Assembly (NCBI GenBank): GCA_004555535.1
Contig: SFHU01000005.1
Coordinates: 1 to 47,324 of the forward strand
DNA: 47,324 nucleotides
From: Clostridiales bacterium
GTDB lineage: Bacteria; Bacillota; Clostridia; Christensenellales; Aristaeellaceae
Direction: 5' to 3'
The notes under the pieces were generated by a model. The model was not told the DNA's origin. It saw only the letters and a list, made by a program, of their open reading frames with translations, and made no database searches. The translations under genes were made by a program, and so were the position numbers. The stretch's first letter is position 1; each line of letters opens with the position of its first letter. Shown in pieces: positions 24,681 to 33,702 of the stretch.

Positions 24681-24696
24681 ATAACGACAGGGTTAT
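24681..24696. promoter_or_regulatory. Putative LysR-regulator box, ATAA-N8-TTAT
   Basis: ATAAC (24681-24685) and GTTAT (24692-24696) form an inverted repeat with a six-base gap. It resembles the ATAA-N7-TTAT box of the citrate-sensing LysR protein CcpC of Bacillus, one base wider. It lies just upstream of the ribosome site of the LysR gene and about 25 bases from the divergent tct promoter, a place that allows autoregulation and control of tct. Confidence 0.5.
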
Positions 24697-24720
24697 GGAA
24701 AACCACGGAGGCATTGCCCT

Positions 24721-25635
24721 ATGAATATCAGGCACATCCAGTATGTCCTCGCCATCCTGCGCGAGGGCTCCATCACCGCGGCCAGCAAGAAGCTCTTCGT
24801 CTCTCAGCCCGCCCTCTCCCAGACGCTCAAGCAGATCGAGCAGGACCTGGGCGCTGCCATCTTCGACAGGACGACCGATCCGATCTCCCTGACCTATGCA
24901 GGCCAGCAGTACGTCGACGCGGGGCTCCAGGTGCTGGATATCGACCGCAACCTGCGCGCGCGCATCGCCGAAACCAAAAAGGAGCTGCATGGCCGCCTCC
25001 GTCTGGGCATTTCCATGCAGCGCGGCCTGCAGATCCTTCCGCAGGTCATTCCGGATTTCACCCGGATGTATCCCTATATCCGGCTCGAGCTCATCGAGCA
25101 CGGCAGCGCGACGCTCGAGCACATGACCGCCGAGGGCCAGTGCGACCTGGCGCTCATCACCACCAACGCCAAGCCCAACAAGCTGCACTATGAGCTCATC
25201 GAGAGCGAGGAGGTCGTGCTGATGGTCGCGCGCTCCACGGAGCTCGCCCACAGCTTTGCCGACGGCGAGCCCATCGAGATCACGCAGGCGCAGAACGAGA
25301 ACTTCGTCTCCATGCGCGAGGGACACAGCGTGCGCACCATTCAGGACAGGCTCTTCGAGCGCCATCACATCTCCCCGAAGATCCTCATGGAGACGACCAA
25401 CATGGAGGCCGGCAAGCACGTCGCCGCGCGCGCAAACGCCGTCATGCTCATCCCCCAGGTCTATGTCACGCCCGATCTGCAGTACCGCGTGCAGTGCCAC
25501 CCCGTGCTCAACAACGACTATGAGCGCCACTTCTACCTCTGCTACCGCCGGGGCATGTATCTGACGCGCTATATGACGGACTTCGTCCGCCTGGTCTGCG
25601 AGAAGCTGAACGTCCCTTTTCAGCTAGGCGAATGA
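24721..25635 (+). CDS. LysR-family transcriptional regulator, probably of citrate genes
   Basis: The 304-residue protein has the LysR N-terminal winged helix-turn-helix (MNIRHIQYVLAILREGSITAASKKLFVSQPALSQTLKQIE in residues 1-40) and a C-terminal periplasmic-binding-like effector domain from about 88. It is divergent from tctC and next to citrate lyase genes, so it most likely senses citrate or a metabolite and controls tct-cit. GGAGG lies nine bases before the ATG. Its 3' end overlaps the citXG gene by 16 bases in a tail-to-tail manner. Confidence 0.9.
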   Translation: MNIRHIQYVLAILREGSITAASKKLFVSQPALSQTLKQIEQDLGAAIFDRTTDPISLTYAGQQYVDAGLQVLDIDRNLRARIAETKKELHGRLRLGISMQRGLQILPQVIPDFTRMYPYIRLELIEHGSATLEHMTAEGQCDLALITTNAKPNKLHYELIESEEVVLMVARSTELAHSFADGEPIEITQAQNENFVSMREGHSVRTIQDRLFERHHISPKILMETTNMEAGKHVAARANAVMLIPQVYVTPDLQYRVQCHPVLNNDYERHFYLCYRRGMYLTRYMTDFVRLVCEKLNVPFQLGE

Positions 25636-27011
25636 TCCGAAAAGTGCGCCAGCAGCGTCAGCGCCAGCATGTCCGCGCAGCCGCCGGGGCTGATGCCCTG
25701 CGCGGAGAGCTCCGCATCCCACTGTGAAAGCGCGCGGCGCACGTCCGCGCCCTCCCGCGCGCCGTCGACCGTCCCCGCCTCAAGCCGGGCGCAGAGCGAT
25801 GCATCCATCTGTGCGGCGCGCTCGCGCAGCCTGCGTGCTCCCTCCGCGCCGCCGCGGCGCAGGGCGTTGGTGTCCTGCGTGCGCGCCATGAGCGCCACCA
25901 GCGCGCACAGCGCCGCCGCCTCGAAGTCCATGCCCGCCGCCAGGCAGGCCTGCAGCCGGGGCAGCCCGGCCTCCCGCACGCCGGCAAAGCCGCCTGCGGC
26001 CTCCGCGCGCACGCCGCCCACGCCCTGCTCCCGATACAGGCGCTCCCCGGCGGTGCCGCCCTCGCCCTGCGCGCAGCGCGAGAGCTCCTGCGCCATGCGC
26101 GCGCGCGTCATCGCCCCGCAGCGCCAAAGCGCCGCCCGCGCGTCGCTTTTCTCGCTGTCAAAGCCCATGCCCAGCGACGCACAGAGGATGCCCATCGAAA
26201 AGACCGCGCCCTTGTGGGTGTTGACGCCGCTCGTCGCCGCGCGCATCTTCGCCTCGGCCAGCAGCCCCGGCACGCGCAGGGCGTCAAAGCAGCGCTCCTC
26301 CTCCCCCTCGCCGTGGGCCATGCCGATGCGCACACATTCCTCAAAGTATGAGCGCAGCGCGCAGGCGCTGTCGATAAACGTAAACAGATCCATATCCCTG
26401 TGCGCGCCGGGGCCCAGGCGGTCGACCAAGCCCGGCTTGGGCGCCAGAGCCGCCTCCGTCAGCAGGGCGCGCTGGGCGAGCTGCGCGGTTTTCTGCGCGA
26501 ACGCACCGGCGAAGTGTTCGCGGATGATCGCCTTGGCGCGCTCAAAGAGAGCCTGCGCGCTGTGCGCACGGCTGCGCGCGCAGACGGCCGCGACCTCGCC
26601 GCACAGCAGGCATCGCCGCGGCGGCAGGCCGAACGCCGTGCGCGAGCGCTTTTCCCCGTCCGGCGCGAGCACATCGATATCCAGCAGCCGGCCCATCGGG
26701 CAGCCGTCCTCCAGCGCGCAGAGCCGCCGCTTGATCTCCCCGGCGTCGCCCCGGACGGCGAAGACGGCCTCCGGGCCCGTCCTTTCGTGGATCTCCGCCT
26801 CGAAGCAGGACGCCTGCGGCGCGAGGATCGCGCGGATCTGCGCCTTTCCCCAGGCGAATGCCCGCTCGATGTCCGCGTCCGTCTTGACCGGCCCGGCGAT
26901 GTTCATCGTCAGGCACACGAGCACAGCGCCTGGATAGCGCGAGAGCAGCGTCCGCTGCATCTGCGCGCGCGCCTCCCGCGCCGCCATCATCTCCGCGACC
27001 GTCACCTGCAT
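25620..27011 (-). CDS. citXG: CitX-CitG fusion: holo-citrate lyase synthase and triphosphoribosyl-dephospho-CoA synthase
   Basis: The 463-residue product joins two enzymes. Residues 1 to about 175 are CitX: LLSRYPGAVLVCLTMNIAGPVK.D.DI..AF, which attaches the prosthetic group to CitD. Residues from about 185 are CitG: EAALAPKPGLVDRLGPGAHRDMD, NTHKGAVFSMGILC and the ALMARTQDTN end motif, which makes the triphosphoribosyl-dephospho-CoA precursor from ATP and dephospho-CoA. CitXG fusions are known, for example in Haemophilus. The start at 27011 follows AGGAGG; the frame upstream to 27653 is antisense to citC and not coding. A promoter lies at 27042-27070. Confidence 0.93.
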   Translation of the reverse strand: MQVTVAEMMAAREARAQMQRTLLSRYPGAVLVCLTMNIAGPVKTDADIERAFAWGKAQIRAILAPQASCFEAEIHERTGPEAVFAVRGDAGEIKRRLCALEDGCPMGRLLDIDVLAPDGEKRSRTAFGLPPRRCLLCGEVAAVCARSRAHSAQALFERAKAIIREHFAGAFAQKTAQLAQRALLTEAALAPKPGLVDRLGPGAHRDMDLFTFIDSACALRSYFEECVRIGMAHGEGEEERCFDALRVPGLLAEAKMRAATSGVNTHKGAVFSMGILCASLGMGFDSEKSDARAALWRCGAMTRARMAQELSRCAQGEGGTAGERLYREQGVGGVRAEAAGGFAGVREAGLPRLQACLAAGMDFEAAALCALVALMARTQDTNALRRGGAEGARRLRERAAQMDASLCARLEAGTVDGAREGADVRRALSQWDAELSAQGISPGGCADMLALTLLAHFSDHSPS

Positions 27012-27041
27012 GCCCGTCCGCCTCCTTCTGTCTGTTTCTTC

Positions 27042-27070
27042 ATTGTAGCAGAAGCCCTGCGCGGGGACAA
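27042..27070 (-). promoter_or_regulatory. Promoter of citXG
   Basis: Minus strand TTGTCC (27070-27065), 17 bases, TGC-TACAAT (-10 at 27047-27042). Confidence 0.65.
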
Positions 27071-27129
27071 GGGCGTTTTTTCCTATGCCCGCGATAACCC
27101 GATTTCTATGTCCGGCCCATGCGTTTTCA

Positions 27130-27138
27130 TGGTATAAT
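27130..27138 (+). promoter_or_regulatory. Extended -10 promoter of citC
   Basis: TGG followed by a perfect TATAAT (27133-27138), 29 bases upstream of the citC ATG; no good -35 is present, so an activator may be needed. Confidence 0.55.
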
Positions 27139-27167
27139 CCAGTCATTCCATTCAACCGGAGGCCCGT

Positions 27168-28214
27168 ATGAGCGAATATACCCTCTGCCCCATCTCCCCG
27201 AGCGACCGCCGCGCCTGCCAGGCGATGGACGCGCTGCTCGTGCAGGAGGGCATCTCCCGCGACAGAAACCTGACCTACAGCGTCGGCCTCTTCGACGAGG
27301 ACGGCACGCTGGCGGCGACAGGCTCGCTCTACGCCAACACGCTGCGCTGCCTGGCCGTCTCGCGCGAGCATCAGGGCGAGGGGCTGATGGCGGAGATCGT
27401 CTCCCACCTGACCGAGGTGCAGCTTGCGCGCGGCAACACCCATCTGTTCCTCTATACGAAATGCGAGAGCGCGAAGTTCTTCTCCCCGCTCGGCTTTTAC
27501 GAGATCGCCCGCGTCGACGGCCGCCTCGTCTTCATGGAAAACCGCCGCAACGGCTTTGCCCGCTATCTCGACGGCCTGCGCGCACAGCTGGGGGACGCGC
27601 AAACGCCCGCCGCCGCGCTGGTCATGAACGCCAACCCCTTCACGAACGGACATGCCGCGCTGCTGCGCCGGGCCGCGCTGGAAAATGAGCGCGTCGTGCT
27701 CTTCGTGCTCAGCGAGGACTGCTCGCTCGTCCCCTACGAGGACCGCCTGGCGATGGTCAAGGCCGCCGCCGCGGCGTATGACAACGTGACCGTCGTCCCC
27801 TCCGGCAGCTACATGATCTCCTCCGTGACCTTTCCTTCCTATTTCTTAAAGGACGACGCGCTCGTCACGCGCGTCCACGCGGCGCTGGATGCGACGCTCT
27901 TCACGCGCATCGCGCAGGCGCTGCACATCGTCTGCCGCTATGTCGGCGAGGAGCCCTTTTCGCCGACGACCCGGGCCTACAACGAGGCGCTCGCGCGCAT
28001 CCTGCCCGGCGCCGGCGTTACGCTGCGCGTCATCCGCCGTGCGGAGCACGACGGCGAGGCCATCAGCGCCTCGCATGTGCGCCAGCTCATCCACGACGGC
28101 CCACTGGAGGCCATCCGTCCGCTCGTGCCTGAGACGACCTATGCCTATCTCTGCGGGCCCGGGGCGCGCGCCGTGGCGCGCATTCGCGCCTGCGCGGACG
28201 TCATCCATCACTGA
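27168..28214 (+). CDS. citC: [Citrate (pro-3S)-lyase] ligase
   Basis: The 348-residue protein has an N-terminal acetyltransferase-like part (residues 1-140; CLAVSREHQGEGLMAEIVSHL, LYTKCESAKFFSPLGFYEIA) and a C-terminal nucleotidyltransferase domain opening with LVMNANPFTNGHAALL (151-166, the HxGH-type ATP site, here TNGH), then SEDCSLVPYEDRL and FPSYFLKDD. It activates citrate lyase by acetylating the CitD prosthetic group with acetate and ATP. It is divergent from citXG, with CCGGAGG before the ATG. Size and motifs are standard. Confidence 0.95.
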   Translation: MSEYTLCPISPSDRRACQAMDALLVQEGISRDRNLTYSVGLFDEDGTLAATGSLYANTLRCLAVSREHQGEGLMAEIVSHLTEVQLARGNTHLFLYTKCESAKFFSPLGFYEIARVDGRLVFMENRRNGFARYLDGLRAQLGDAQTPAAALVMNANPFTNGHAALLRRAALENERVVLFVLSEDCSLVPYEDRLAMVKAAAAAYDNVTVVPSGSYMISSVTFPSYFLKDDALVTRVHAALDATLFTRIAQALHIVCRYVGEEPFSPTTRAYNEALARILPGAGVTLRVIRRAEHDGEAISASHVRQLIHDGPLEAIRPLVPETTYAYLCGPGARAVARIRACADVIHH

Positions 28215-28432
28215 TTTCCCGGCAAACGCTGGAATGCTTCCGATCCTCGCGGCTTTTTTATCAGGTTTATCCAATCATGCGAATGGTCTTTTTTCCCTTC
28301 TGTGCCGTTCAAGGCGTATGCGGGGCGTTTCTGTCCGAGTTTTCGCTTTGGGTTTTGTGCGCTCTGAACGACAGACCGCCCGGGCCTGCCGTCTTGCGGC
28401 TCCGCGCATAAAAAACGGTTGTCCTCCAGGTG

Positions 28433-28461
28433 TTGCCTTTTGAAAAGATTTATGCTATGAT
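28433..28461 (+). promoter_or_regulatory. Promoter of the 78-residue protein gene
   Basis: TTGCCT (28433-28438), 17 bases, TATGAT (28456-28461). A leader of about 100 bases follows, with two small hairpins (ACAGGGG/CCCTTGT at 28467-28485 and ACACCG/CGGTGT near 28512-28528). The stretch 28215-28432 after citC holds nothing I can name. Confidence 0.65.
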
Positions 28462-28571
28462 ACCTTTGCACAGGGGATTTTCCCTTGTAAATCCTCAAAA
28501 AAGATCAACAATACACCGTCAGGCGGTGTGCATGGCGCGCCGGCCTGCCCTTGAAAGGAATTATCATCATT

Positions 28572-28808
28572 ATGAAAAAGCTGATTTGCAAGGTCGAATA
28601 CGACACCGAGACCGCCGAGCTGATCAAGAAGCGCGCGCATGGCGCCTTTGGCGATCCCGCCGGCTATGAGGAGACCCTCTACAAGACGCCGGACGGCAAG
28701 TTCTTCCTCTACGCCTTCGGCGGTGCCGAGTCCCCGTTCACCGCGGAGACCATCAAGCGCATGTCCGCCGCGAAGGCCGACGAGTGGCTCGCCGCCGAGA
28801 AGGCCTAA
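28572..28808 (+). CDS. Small conserved-looking protein of unknown function (78 residues)
   Basis: The protein reads MKKLICKVEYDTETAELIKK at the start, then FGDPAGYEETLYKTPDGKFFLYAFGG and KRMSAAKADEWLAAEKA at the end. It is soluble, acidic-basic mixed, with no signal peptide or metal-binding cluster. The layout (a beta-rich display of a K.PDGKFFLY element and a C-terminal AKADEWL helix) looks like small proteins widely seen in Clostridia, but I know no function. It has its own promoter (28433-28461), a structured leader and a strong terminator (28829-28875), so it is a monocistronic, probably well-expressed gene. The ribosome site AAAGGA is 12 bases from the ATG; TTG 28551 is a less likely start. 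Confidence 0.75.
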   Translation: MKKLICKVEYDTETAELIKKRAHGAFGDPAGYEETLYKTPDGKFFLYAFGGAESPFTAETIKRMSAAKADEWLAAEKA

Positions 28809-28828
28809 GCCGCTTCCGCAGCAAAAGA

Positions 28829-28875
28829 AAAAGCGCATCCCTTCCGCCCGATTTGGGCAGAGGGGATGCGCTTTT
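28829..28875 (+). terminator. Terminator of the 78-residue protein gene
   Basis: A perfect 13-base stem AAAAGCGCATCCC / GGGATGCGCTTTT, with a second small GCCC/GGGC stem inside its loop, ends in a T-run. Confidence 0.85.
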
Positions 28876-28916
28876 CTGTTCAAGCCTTGTCCAGGGATTG
28901 CACTGCTTTGCGGAAT

Positions 28917-29056
28917 CGGCCCCGTCTCAATCGTAGGCTGCTGCGCAGCCTGCTCTTAGACTGCTTTTGCATGTGGGAGACAATAGGGCTGCCGCCCTAT
29001 GACCTGCCTGAGGGATTTCATCCCTCAGACTCCCTTCTTCGCTTCGCGCCTGTATA
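28917..29056. repeat. Structured intergenic repeat, copy 1
   Basis: It begins GGCCCCGTCTCAATCGTAGG and contains three hairpins: AGGCTGC-TGC-GCAGCCT (28935-28951), ATAGGGC-TGCC-GCCCTAT (28983-29000) and CTGAGGGA-TTTCA-TCCCTCAG (29008-29028), then TTCGCTTCGCGCCTGTA. The same order of conserved blocks and hairpins appears at 33781-33951 with compensating stem changes. It fills the space between a plus-strand terminator and a minus-strand gene. Confidence 0.75.
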
Positions 29057-29078
29057 AGCAGCTCTGTCAGGCCGGGGA

Positions 29079-29927
29079 TTACACGCCGGAATACGCGCTG
29101 TAGCCGCCGTCCACCGGCAGCACGATGCCGGTCACGAAGCCCGCGGCGCGCTCGTCGACGAGGAAGAGCATCGCGCCGATGAGCTCATTGAGCTCGCCGT
29201 AGCGGCCCATCGGCGTGCCGTTGATGATCTTCTGGCGGCGCGGGGTGGGCGTGCCGTCCGGGTTGAACTGCAGCGCGTGGTTCTGCTCCGTCGCGAAGAA
29301 GCCCGGCGCGATCGCGTTGACGCGCACGCCGGAGCGCGCCAGGTAGGTCGCCAGCCACTGCGTGAAGTTCGAGACGCCGGCCTTCGCCGCGGAATAGCCC
29401 GGGATCTTCGTCAGCGGGCCAAACGCGCTCATCGAGGAGATGTTGATCACGCAGGCGCCCTGCTGGCCCAGCATCAGCGGGGTCAGGATCTTGCTGGGCA
29501 TCCAGGTGCCGCGCAGGTTGAGGTCGAGCTCCTTCTGAATCTCGCTGGCCGGCACGTCAAAGAACGTCGTCTCCCCACCGTCAGCCATCTGCTCCTGCGG
29601 CACGGTCGCGCTGCGCACGTTGCCGCCCGCGGCGTTGATCAGGATGTTGAGCTTTCCGTATTTGCGCTCGACCTCCTCCTTGACGCGCAGCATCGCAGCC
29701 TCGTCCGTCACGTCCGCGCTGATGGCGTCCGCCTCGCCGCCGCCCGCGACGATCTCGTCGACGACCTTCTGGCAGCGCTCCAGGTTGCGTCCCAGGACGA
29801 TGACCTTCGCGCCGCAGGCCGCCAGCGCGCGGCAGAACATGCCGCCGATGCCGCCGTTGCCCCCCGTCACCAGCGCGACGCGCCCGCTCAGGTCGACATG
29901 AAAGGGAATGTCATACTGATATGCCAT
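29079..29927 (-). CDS. SDR-family oxidoreductase, D-mannonate/fructuronate reductase-like
   Basis: The 282-residue protein is a classical short-chain dehydrogenase: TGGNGGIG (21-28) for NAD(P) binding, NAAGG (98-102), active-site Ser164/165, Tyr178 and Lys182 (YSAAK), and the C-terminal VTGIVLPVDGGYSAYSGV. The N-terminal IPFHVDLSGRVALVTGG and the long insert before the active site resemble SDR-type mannonate oxidoreductases and gluconate dehydrogenases of Firmicutes. In a pectin-using genome a fructuronate-to-mannonate step is plausible, but the substrate is inference. It is a single gene, divergent from the ABC exporter. Confidence 0.8.
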   Translation of the reverse strand: MAYQYDIPFHVDLSGRVALVTGGNGGIGGMFCRALAACGAKVIVLGRNLERCQKVVDEIVAGGGEADAISADVTDEAAMLRVKEEVERKYGKLNILINAAGGNVRSATVPQEQMADGGETTFFDVPASEIQKELDLNLRGTWMPSKILTPLMLGQQGACVINISSMSAFGPLTKIPGYSAAKAGVSNFTQWLATYLARSGVRVNAIAPGFFATEQNHALQFNPDGTPTPRRQKIINGTPMGRYGELNELIGAMLFLVDERAAGFVTGIVLPVDGGYSAYSGV

Positions 29928-30097
29928 AAAAGTTCCTCCTCGCCGTCATGCCGTATGCTTCTGTTTGTTGGCTCAAGCCCTGTGCGCGCCCTCCGCCAGG
30001 GCAGAGAAAACGCGCGAATCCGTAACCTTTTTGTATTTCTCCGCTGGGCGCATAAATCCTTCATTGTTATTTATTTATCTCTGTTCCCCGCCCGCTG

Positions 30098-30126
30098 TTG
30101 AAAATTCAGGGCAAACCCGGTATAAT
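30098..30126 (+). promoter_or_regulatory. Promoter of the ABC exporter operon
   Basis: TTGAAA (30098-30103), 17-base spacer, TATAAT (30121-30126), 63 bases before the first exporter start. Confidence 0.8.
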
Positions 30127-30188
30127 AAGCGTGCCCCGCGGCAGCGGGGTATCGCCGCAGAAAAGGAAACGCGCGGCAGGGAAGGCGG

Positions 30189-31949
30189 ATGATTTTGAAA
30201 AAGCTTCTGGTGTATATGAAGGGCTTTGGCCGCGAATGCGTGCTGGGGCCGCTGTTCAAGCTGCTCGAGGCGTCCTTTGAGCTGATCGTGCCGCTGATCG
30301 TCGCGGCGATCATCGACAGGGGCATTCCCGCGCTCGACCGCGGGTACATCGTGCGCATGTGCCTCTGGCTCGTCGCGCTGGGCGGCGTCGGCCTGCTCAG
30401 CGCCGTGACGGCGCAGTATTTCGCCGCCAAGGCGGCCATCGGCTTCTCCGCGCGCCTGCGCCACGCGCTCATGGAGCACATCGGCCGTCTGGGCTACACG
30501 GAGCTCGACCGCATCGGCACCTCCACGCTCGTCACGCGCATGACCAGCGACGTCAACCAGGTGCAGACGGGCGTCAACATGACGCTGCGCCTGCTGCTGC
30601 GCTCGCCGTTCGTCGTCTTCGGCGCGATGATCATGGCGTTCACCATCGACGTCTCCTGCGCCGCGATCTTTGCCGGCGTGATCGCCGTGCTCTGCGTCAT
30701 CGTCTTTGGCATCATGCTGGTGACGATTCCGATGTACCGGCGCGTGCAGGGGCAGCTGGACAGCGTGACCGCCGCGACGCGGGAAAACCTGACGGGCGTG
30801 CGCGTCGTGCGCGCGTTTGGCAAGGAGCAGGCGCAGGAGCAGCGCTTCCAAAAGCTCAACCGCCTCCTCACGCGGATGCAGCTCGCCGTCGGCCGCGTCT
30901 CCGCCGCGATGAACCCCGTCACCTACGTCGTCATCAACGCCGCCGTGATCCTGCTGATTCACAGGGGCGCGATGCGCGTGCAGCTGGGCGACCTCTCGCA
31001 GGGCCAGGTCGTCGCGCTCTACAACTACATGAGCCAAATCCTTGTGGAGCTGGTCAAGATGGCCAACCTGATCATTCTGCTGACGAAGGCCGCCGCCTGC
31101 GGCGACCGCATCGCGGGCGTGCTCGACGTGCAGCCCGGCCAGCAGGAGGGCACGCTCGTCCCGGCGGCGGATGCCCCGCGCGGCCGCGTCGTCTTTGACC
31201 ACGTCTGCCTGACCTATCAGGGCGCGGGCGCGGAATCGCTCACGGACGTGAGCTTTACCGCCGAGCCCGGCCAGACCATCGGCATCATCGGCGGCACGGG
31301 CAGCGGCAAGACGACCCTCGTCAATCTCATTCCCCGCTTCTACGACGCGACACGGGGCCGCGTGCTCGTCGACGGCATTTGCGTCAGCGACATGAAGCGC
31401 GAGGCGCTGCGCGAGCGCATCGCCGTCGTGCCGCAGAAGGCCGTGCTCTTCAAGGGCACGATCCGCAGCAACCTGCTCTGGGGCAACCCGGAGGCGGACG
31501 AGGAGGCGCTGCGCCGTGCGCTTGAAACCGCGCAGGCGCTCGACGTCGTCGCCGCCAAGCCGCTAGGCCTCGACGAGCCCGTTGAGCAGGGCGGGCGCAA
31601 CTTCTCCGGCGGCCAGCGCCAGCGCCTGACGATTGCCCGCGCGCTCGTGCGCAATCCGGAAATCCTGATTCTCGACGACAGCGCCTCCGCGCTCGACTAT
31701 GCGACGGACGCCGCGCTTCGCCGCGCCATCCGGCAGATGGAAAACCCGCCGACGACGTTCATCGTCTCCCAGCGCGCCGCGTCGATCCGCTTCGCGGACC
31801 TGATCCTCGTGCTCGACGACGGCAAGGTCGTGGGGATGGGCACGCACGACGAGCTGCTCGCCGCCTGCCCGGTCTATCAGGAGATCTATCGTTCCCAGTT
31901 CAGGCAGGACAGCGCGCCCGCCGCCAGGGAGGTGACCGCCCATGCCTGA
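30189..31949 (+). CDS. ABC exporter half-transporter A (degenerate-site subunit)
   Basis: The 586-residue protein has six transmembrane helices (residues 15-300) and a nucleotide-binding domain with Walker A GGTGSGKTT, signature FSGGQRQRLTIARAL, and Walker B ILILDDSASALD, where the catalytic Glu is Asp, and IVSQRAASI, where the H-loop His is Gln. These changes mark the degenerate-site subunit of heterodimeric exporters such as TM287/288, LmrCD and BmrCD. Such pumps move drugs, lipids or peptides out of the cell. Its stop overlaps the start of subunit B by eight bases (31942-31949). The ATG is close behind an AGGGAAGG site. Confidence 0.92.
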   Translation: MILKKLLVYMKGFGRECVLGPLFKLLEASFELIVPLIVAAIIDRGIPALDRGYIVRMCLWLVALGGVGLLSAVTAQYFAAKAAIGFSARLRHALMEHIGRLGYTELDRIGTSTLVTRMTSDVNQVQTGVNMTLRLLLRSPFVVFGAMIMAFTIDVSCAAIFAGVIAVLCVIVFGIMLVTIPMYRRVQGQLDSVTAATRENLTGVRVVRAFGKEQAQEQRFQKLNRLLTRMQLAVGRVSAAMNPVTYVVINAAVILLIHRGAMRVQLGDLSQGQVVALYNYMSQILVELVKMANLIILLTKAAACGDRIAGVLDVQPGQQEGTLVPAADAPRGRVVFDHVCLTYQGAGAESLTDVSFTAEPGQTIGIIGGTGSGKTTLVNLIPRFYDATRGRVLVDGICVSDMKREALRERIAVVPQKAVLFKGTIRSNLLWGNPEADEEALRRALETAQALDVVAAKPLGLDEPVEQGGRNFSGGQRQRLTIARALVRNPEILILDDSASALDYATDAALRRAIRQMENPPTTFIVSQRAASIRFADLILVLDDGKVVGMGTHDELLAACPVYQEIYRSQFRQDSAPAAREVTAHA

Positions 31950-33702
31950 TAGGAAGAAGAAGCCGGCAAACCAGCGCGCCGTGCTGCGCCGCGTGCTCGC
32001 CTATATCCGCCCGCATATGCCGCTCGTCGCGCTCTCGCTGCTGCTCTCGCTCGTCTCCGTCGCGCTGACGCTCTACGTGCCGGTCCTCGTCGGCCGCGCG
32101 ATCGACTGCATCGTCGCCCCGGGAGTGGTGCGCTTTGACGCGCTCGTGCCGATCCTCAAAACCATCGCCGTCTGCGTCCTGGTGACAGCGGGCGCGCAGT
32201 GGCTCCAGAATGAACTCAACAACCGCGTGACCTACAACACCGTGCGCGACATCCGCCGCGACGCCTTCGCGCACATCCAGACGCTGCCGCTCAAGTATCT
32301 CGACGCGCATCCGACCGGCGACATCGTCAGCCGCATGATCTCGGATGTCGACACGTTTGCCGACGGCCTGCTGATGGGCTTTACGCAGCTGTTCACCGGC
32401 GTCATGACGATCCTGGGCACGCTGATCTTCATGCTCACGCTCAGCGCGCCGATCACGCTGGTCGTCGTGCTGATCACGCCGCTGTCGCTGTTCGTCGCCA
32501 ACTTTATCGCCCGGCGCACCTACGACATGTTCCGCCTGCAGACGAAGACCCGCGGCGAGCAGACCGCGCTGATCGACGAGGCCATCGGCGAGCAGAAGCT
32601 CGTGCAGGCCTTCGGCCACGGCGCACAGACGCTCTCCGAGTTTGACGAGGTCAACGAGCGCCTGCGCCAGTGCTCGCTGCGCGCGACGTTCTTCTCCTCG
32701 TTGACCAACCCCTGCACGCGCTTTGTCAACGCGATCGTCTACGCGGGCGTCGGGCTGACCGGCGCGCTTGCCGCCGTCAGCGGCGCGCTGACCGTCGGCG
32801 GCCTCTCGAGCTTCCTCTCCTACGCCAACCAGTACACGAAGCCCTTTAACGAGATCTCCGGCGTCATCACGGAGCTGCAAAACGCGCTGGCCTGCGCGGG
32901 GCGCATCTTCGAGCTGATCGACGAGCCGTCGCAGACGCCCGATCCCAAGCCGGCAAAGGCGCTTGGCGAGGTGCGCGGCGAGGTGGCGCTTGACCACGTC
33001 TGCTTCTCCTACACGCCCGAGCGCAAGCTGATCGAGGACTTCACGCTTCGCGTCAGACCCGGCCAGCGCGTGGCCATCGTCGGCCCGACGGGCTGCGGCA
33101 AGACGACGCTCATCAACCTGCTGATGCGCTTCTACGACGTAAACAGCGGCGAGATCCGCGTCGATGGGATCGAGACGCGCGAGGTCACGCGCGGTGCGCT
33201 GCGCCAGAATATCGGCATGGTGCTCCAAGACACCTGGCTCTCCTCCGGCACGATCCGCGACAACATCGCGATGGGCAGGCCGGACGCGAGCTTTGAGGAG
33301 ATCGTCGAGGCGGCGAAGGCCGCGCATGCGCACAGCTTCATTCGCCGCCTGCCCGACGGCTACTCGACCGTCATCAGCGAATCGGGCGGGCAGCTCTCCC
33401 AGGGACAAAAGCAGCTTCTGTGCATCGCGCGCGTCATGCTCTGTCTGCCGCCGATGCTGATCCTCGACGAGGCGACCTCCTCCATCGACACGCGCACCGA
33501 GCTGCGCATCCAGTCCGCCTTCGCGCAGATGATGCAGGGCCGCACGAGCTTCATCGTCGCCCACCGCCTCTCGACGATCCAGAGCGCGGACGTCATCCTC
33601 GTCATGCGCGACGGGCACGTCGTCGAGCAGGGCACGCACGAGGAGCTGCTCGCCCACGGCGGCTTCTACCATCAGCTCTACGAGAGCCAGTTCGCGCAGT
33701 AA
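31942..33702 (+). CDS. ABC exporter half-transporter B (catalytic subunit)
   Basis: The 586-residue partner has six transmembrane helices, Walker A GPTGCGKTT, Walker B MLILDEATSSID with the catalytic Glu intact and IVAHRLSTI with the H-loop His intact, but a degenerate signature LSQGQKQLLCIARVM. Together the two subunits build one normal and one degenerate ATP site, as in TM288 and its relatives. The region before the TM core is a basic tail. A terminator follows at 33717-33751. Substrate is not visible. Confidence 0.92.
   Translation: MPDRKKKPANQRAVLRRVLAYIRPHMPLVALSLLLSLVSVALTLYVPVLVGRAIDCIVAPGVVRFDALVPILKTIAVCVLVTAGAQWLQNELNNRVTYNTVRDIRRDAFAHIQTLPLKYLDAHPTGDIVSRMISDVDTFADGLLMGFTQLFTGVMTILGTLIFMLTLSAPITLVVVLITPLSLFVANFIARRTYDMFRLQTKTRGEQTALIDEAIGEQKLVQAFGHGAQTLSEFDEVNERLRQCSLRATFFSSLTNPCTRFVNAIVYAGVGLTGALAAVSGALTVGGLSSFLSYANQYTKPFNEISGVITELQNALACAGRIFELIDEPSQTPDPKPAKALGEVRGEVALDHVCFSYTPERKLIEDFTLRVRPGQRVAIVGPTGCGKTTLINLLMRFYDVNSGEIRVDGIETREVTRGALRQNIGMVLQDTWLSSGTIRDNIAMGRPDASFEEIVEAAKAAHAHSFIRRLPDGYSTVISESGGQLSQGQKQLLCIARVMLCLPPMLILDEATSSIDTRTELRIQSAFAQMMQGRTSFIVAHRLSTIQSADVILVMRDGHVVEQGTHEELLAHGGFYHQLYESQFAQ

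Noticed and set aside
17341..28214. Oxaloacetate decarboxylase in the citrate block
   Set aside because: No biotin-dependent or malic-enzyme-like gene is present; the next step after citrate lyase must be encoded elsewhere.
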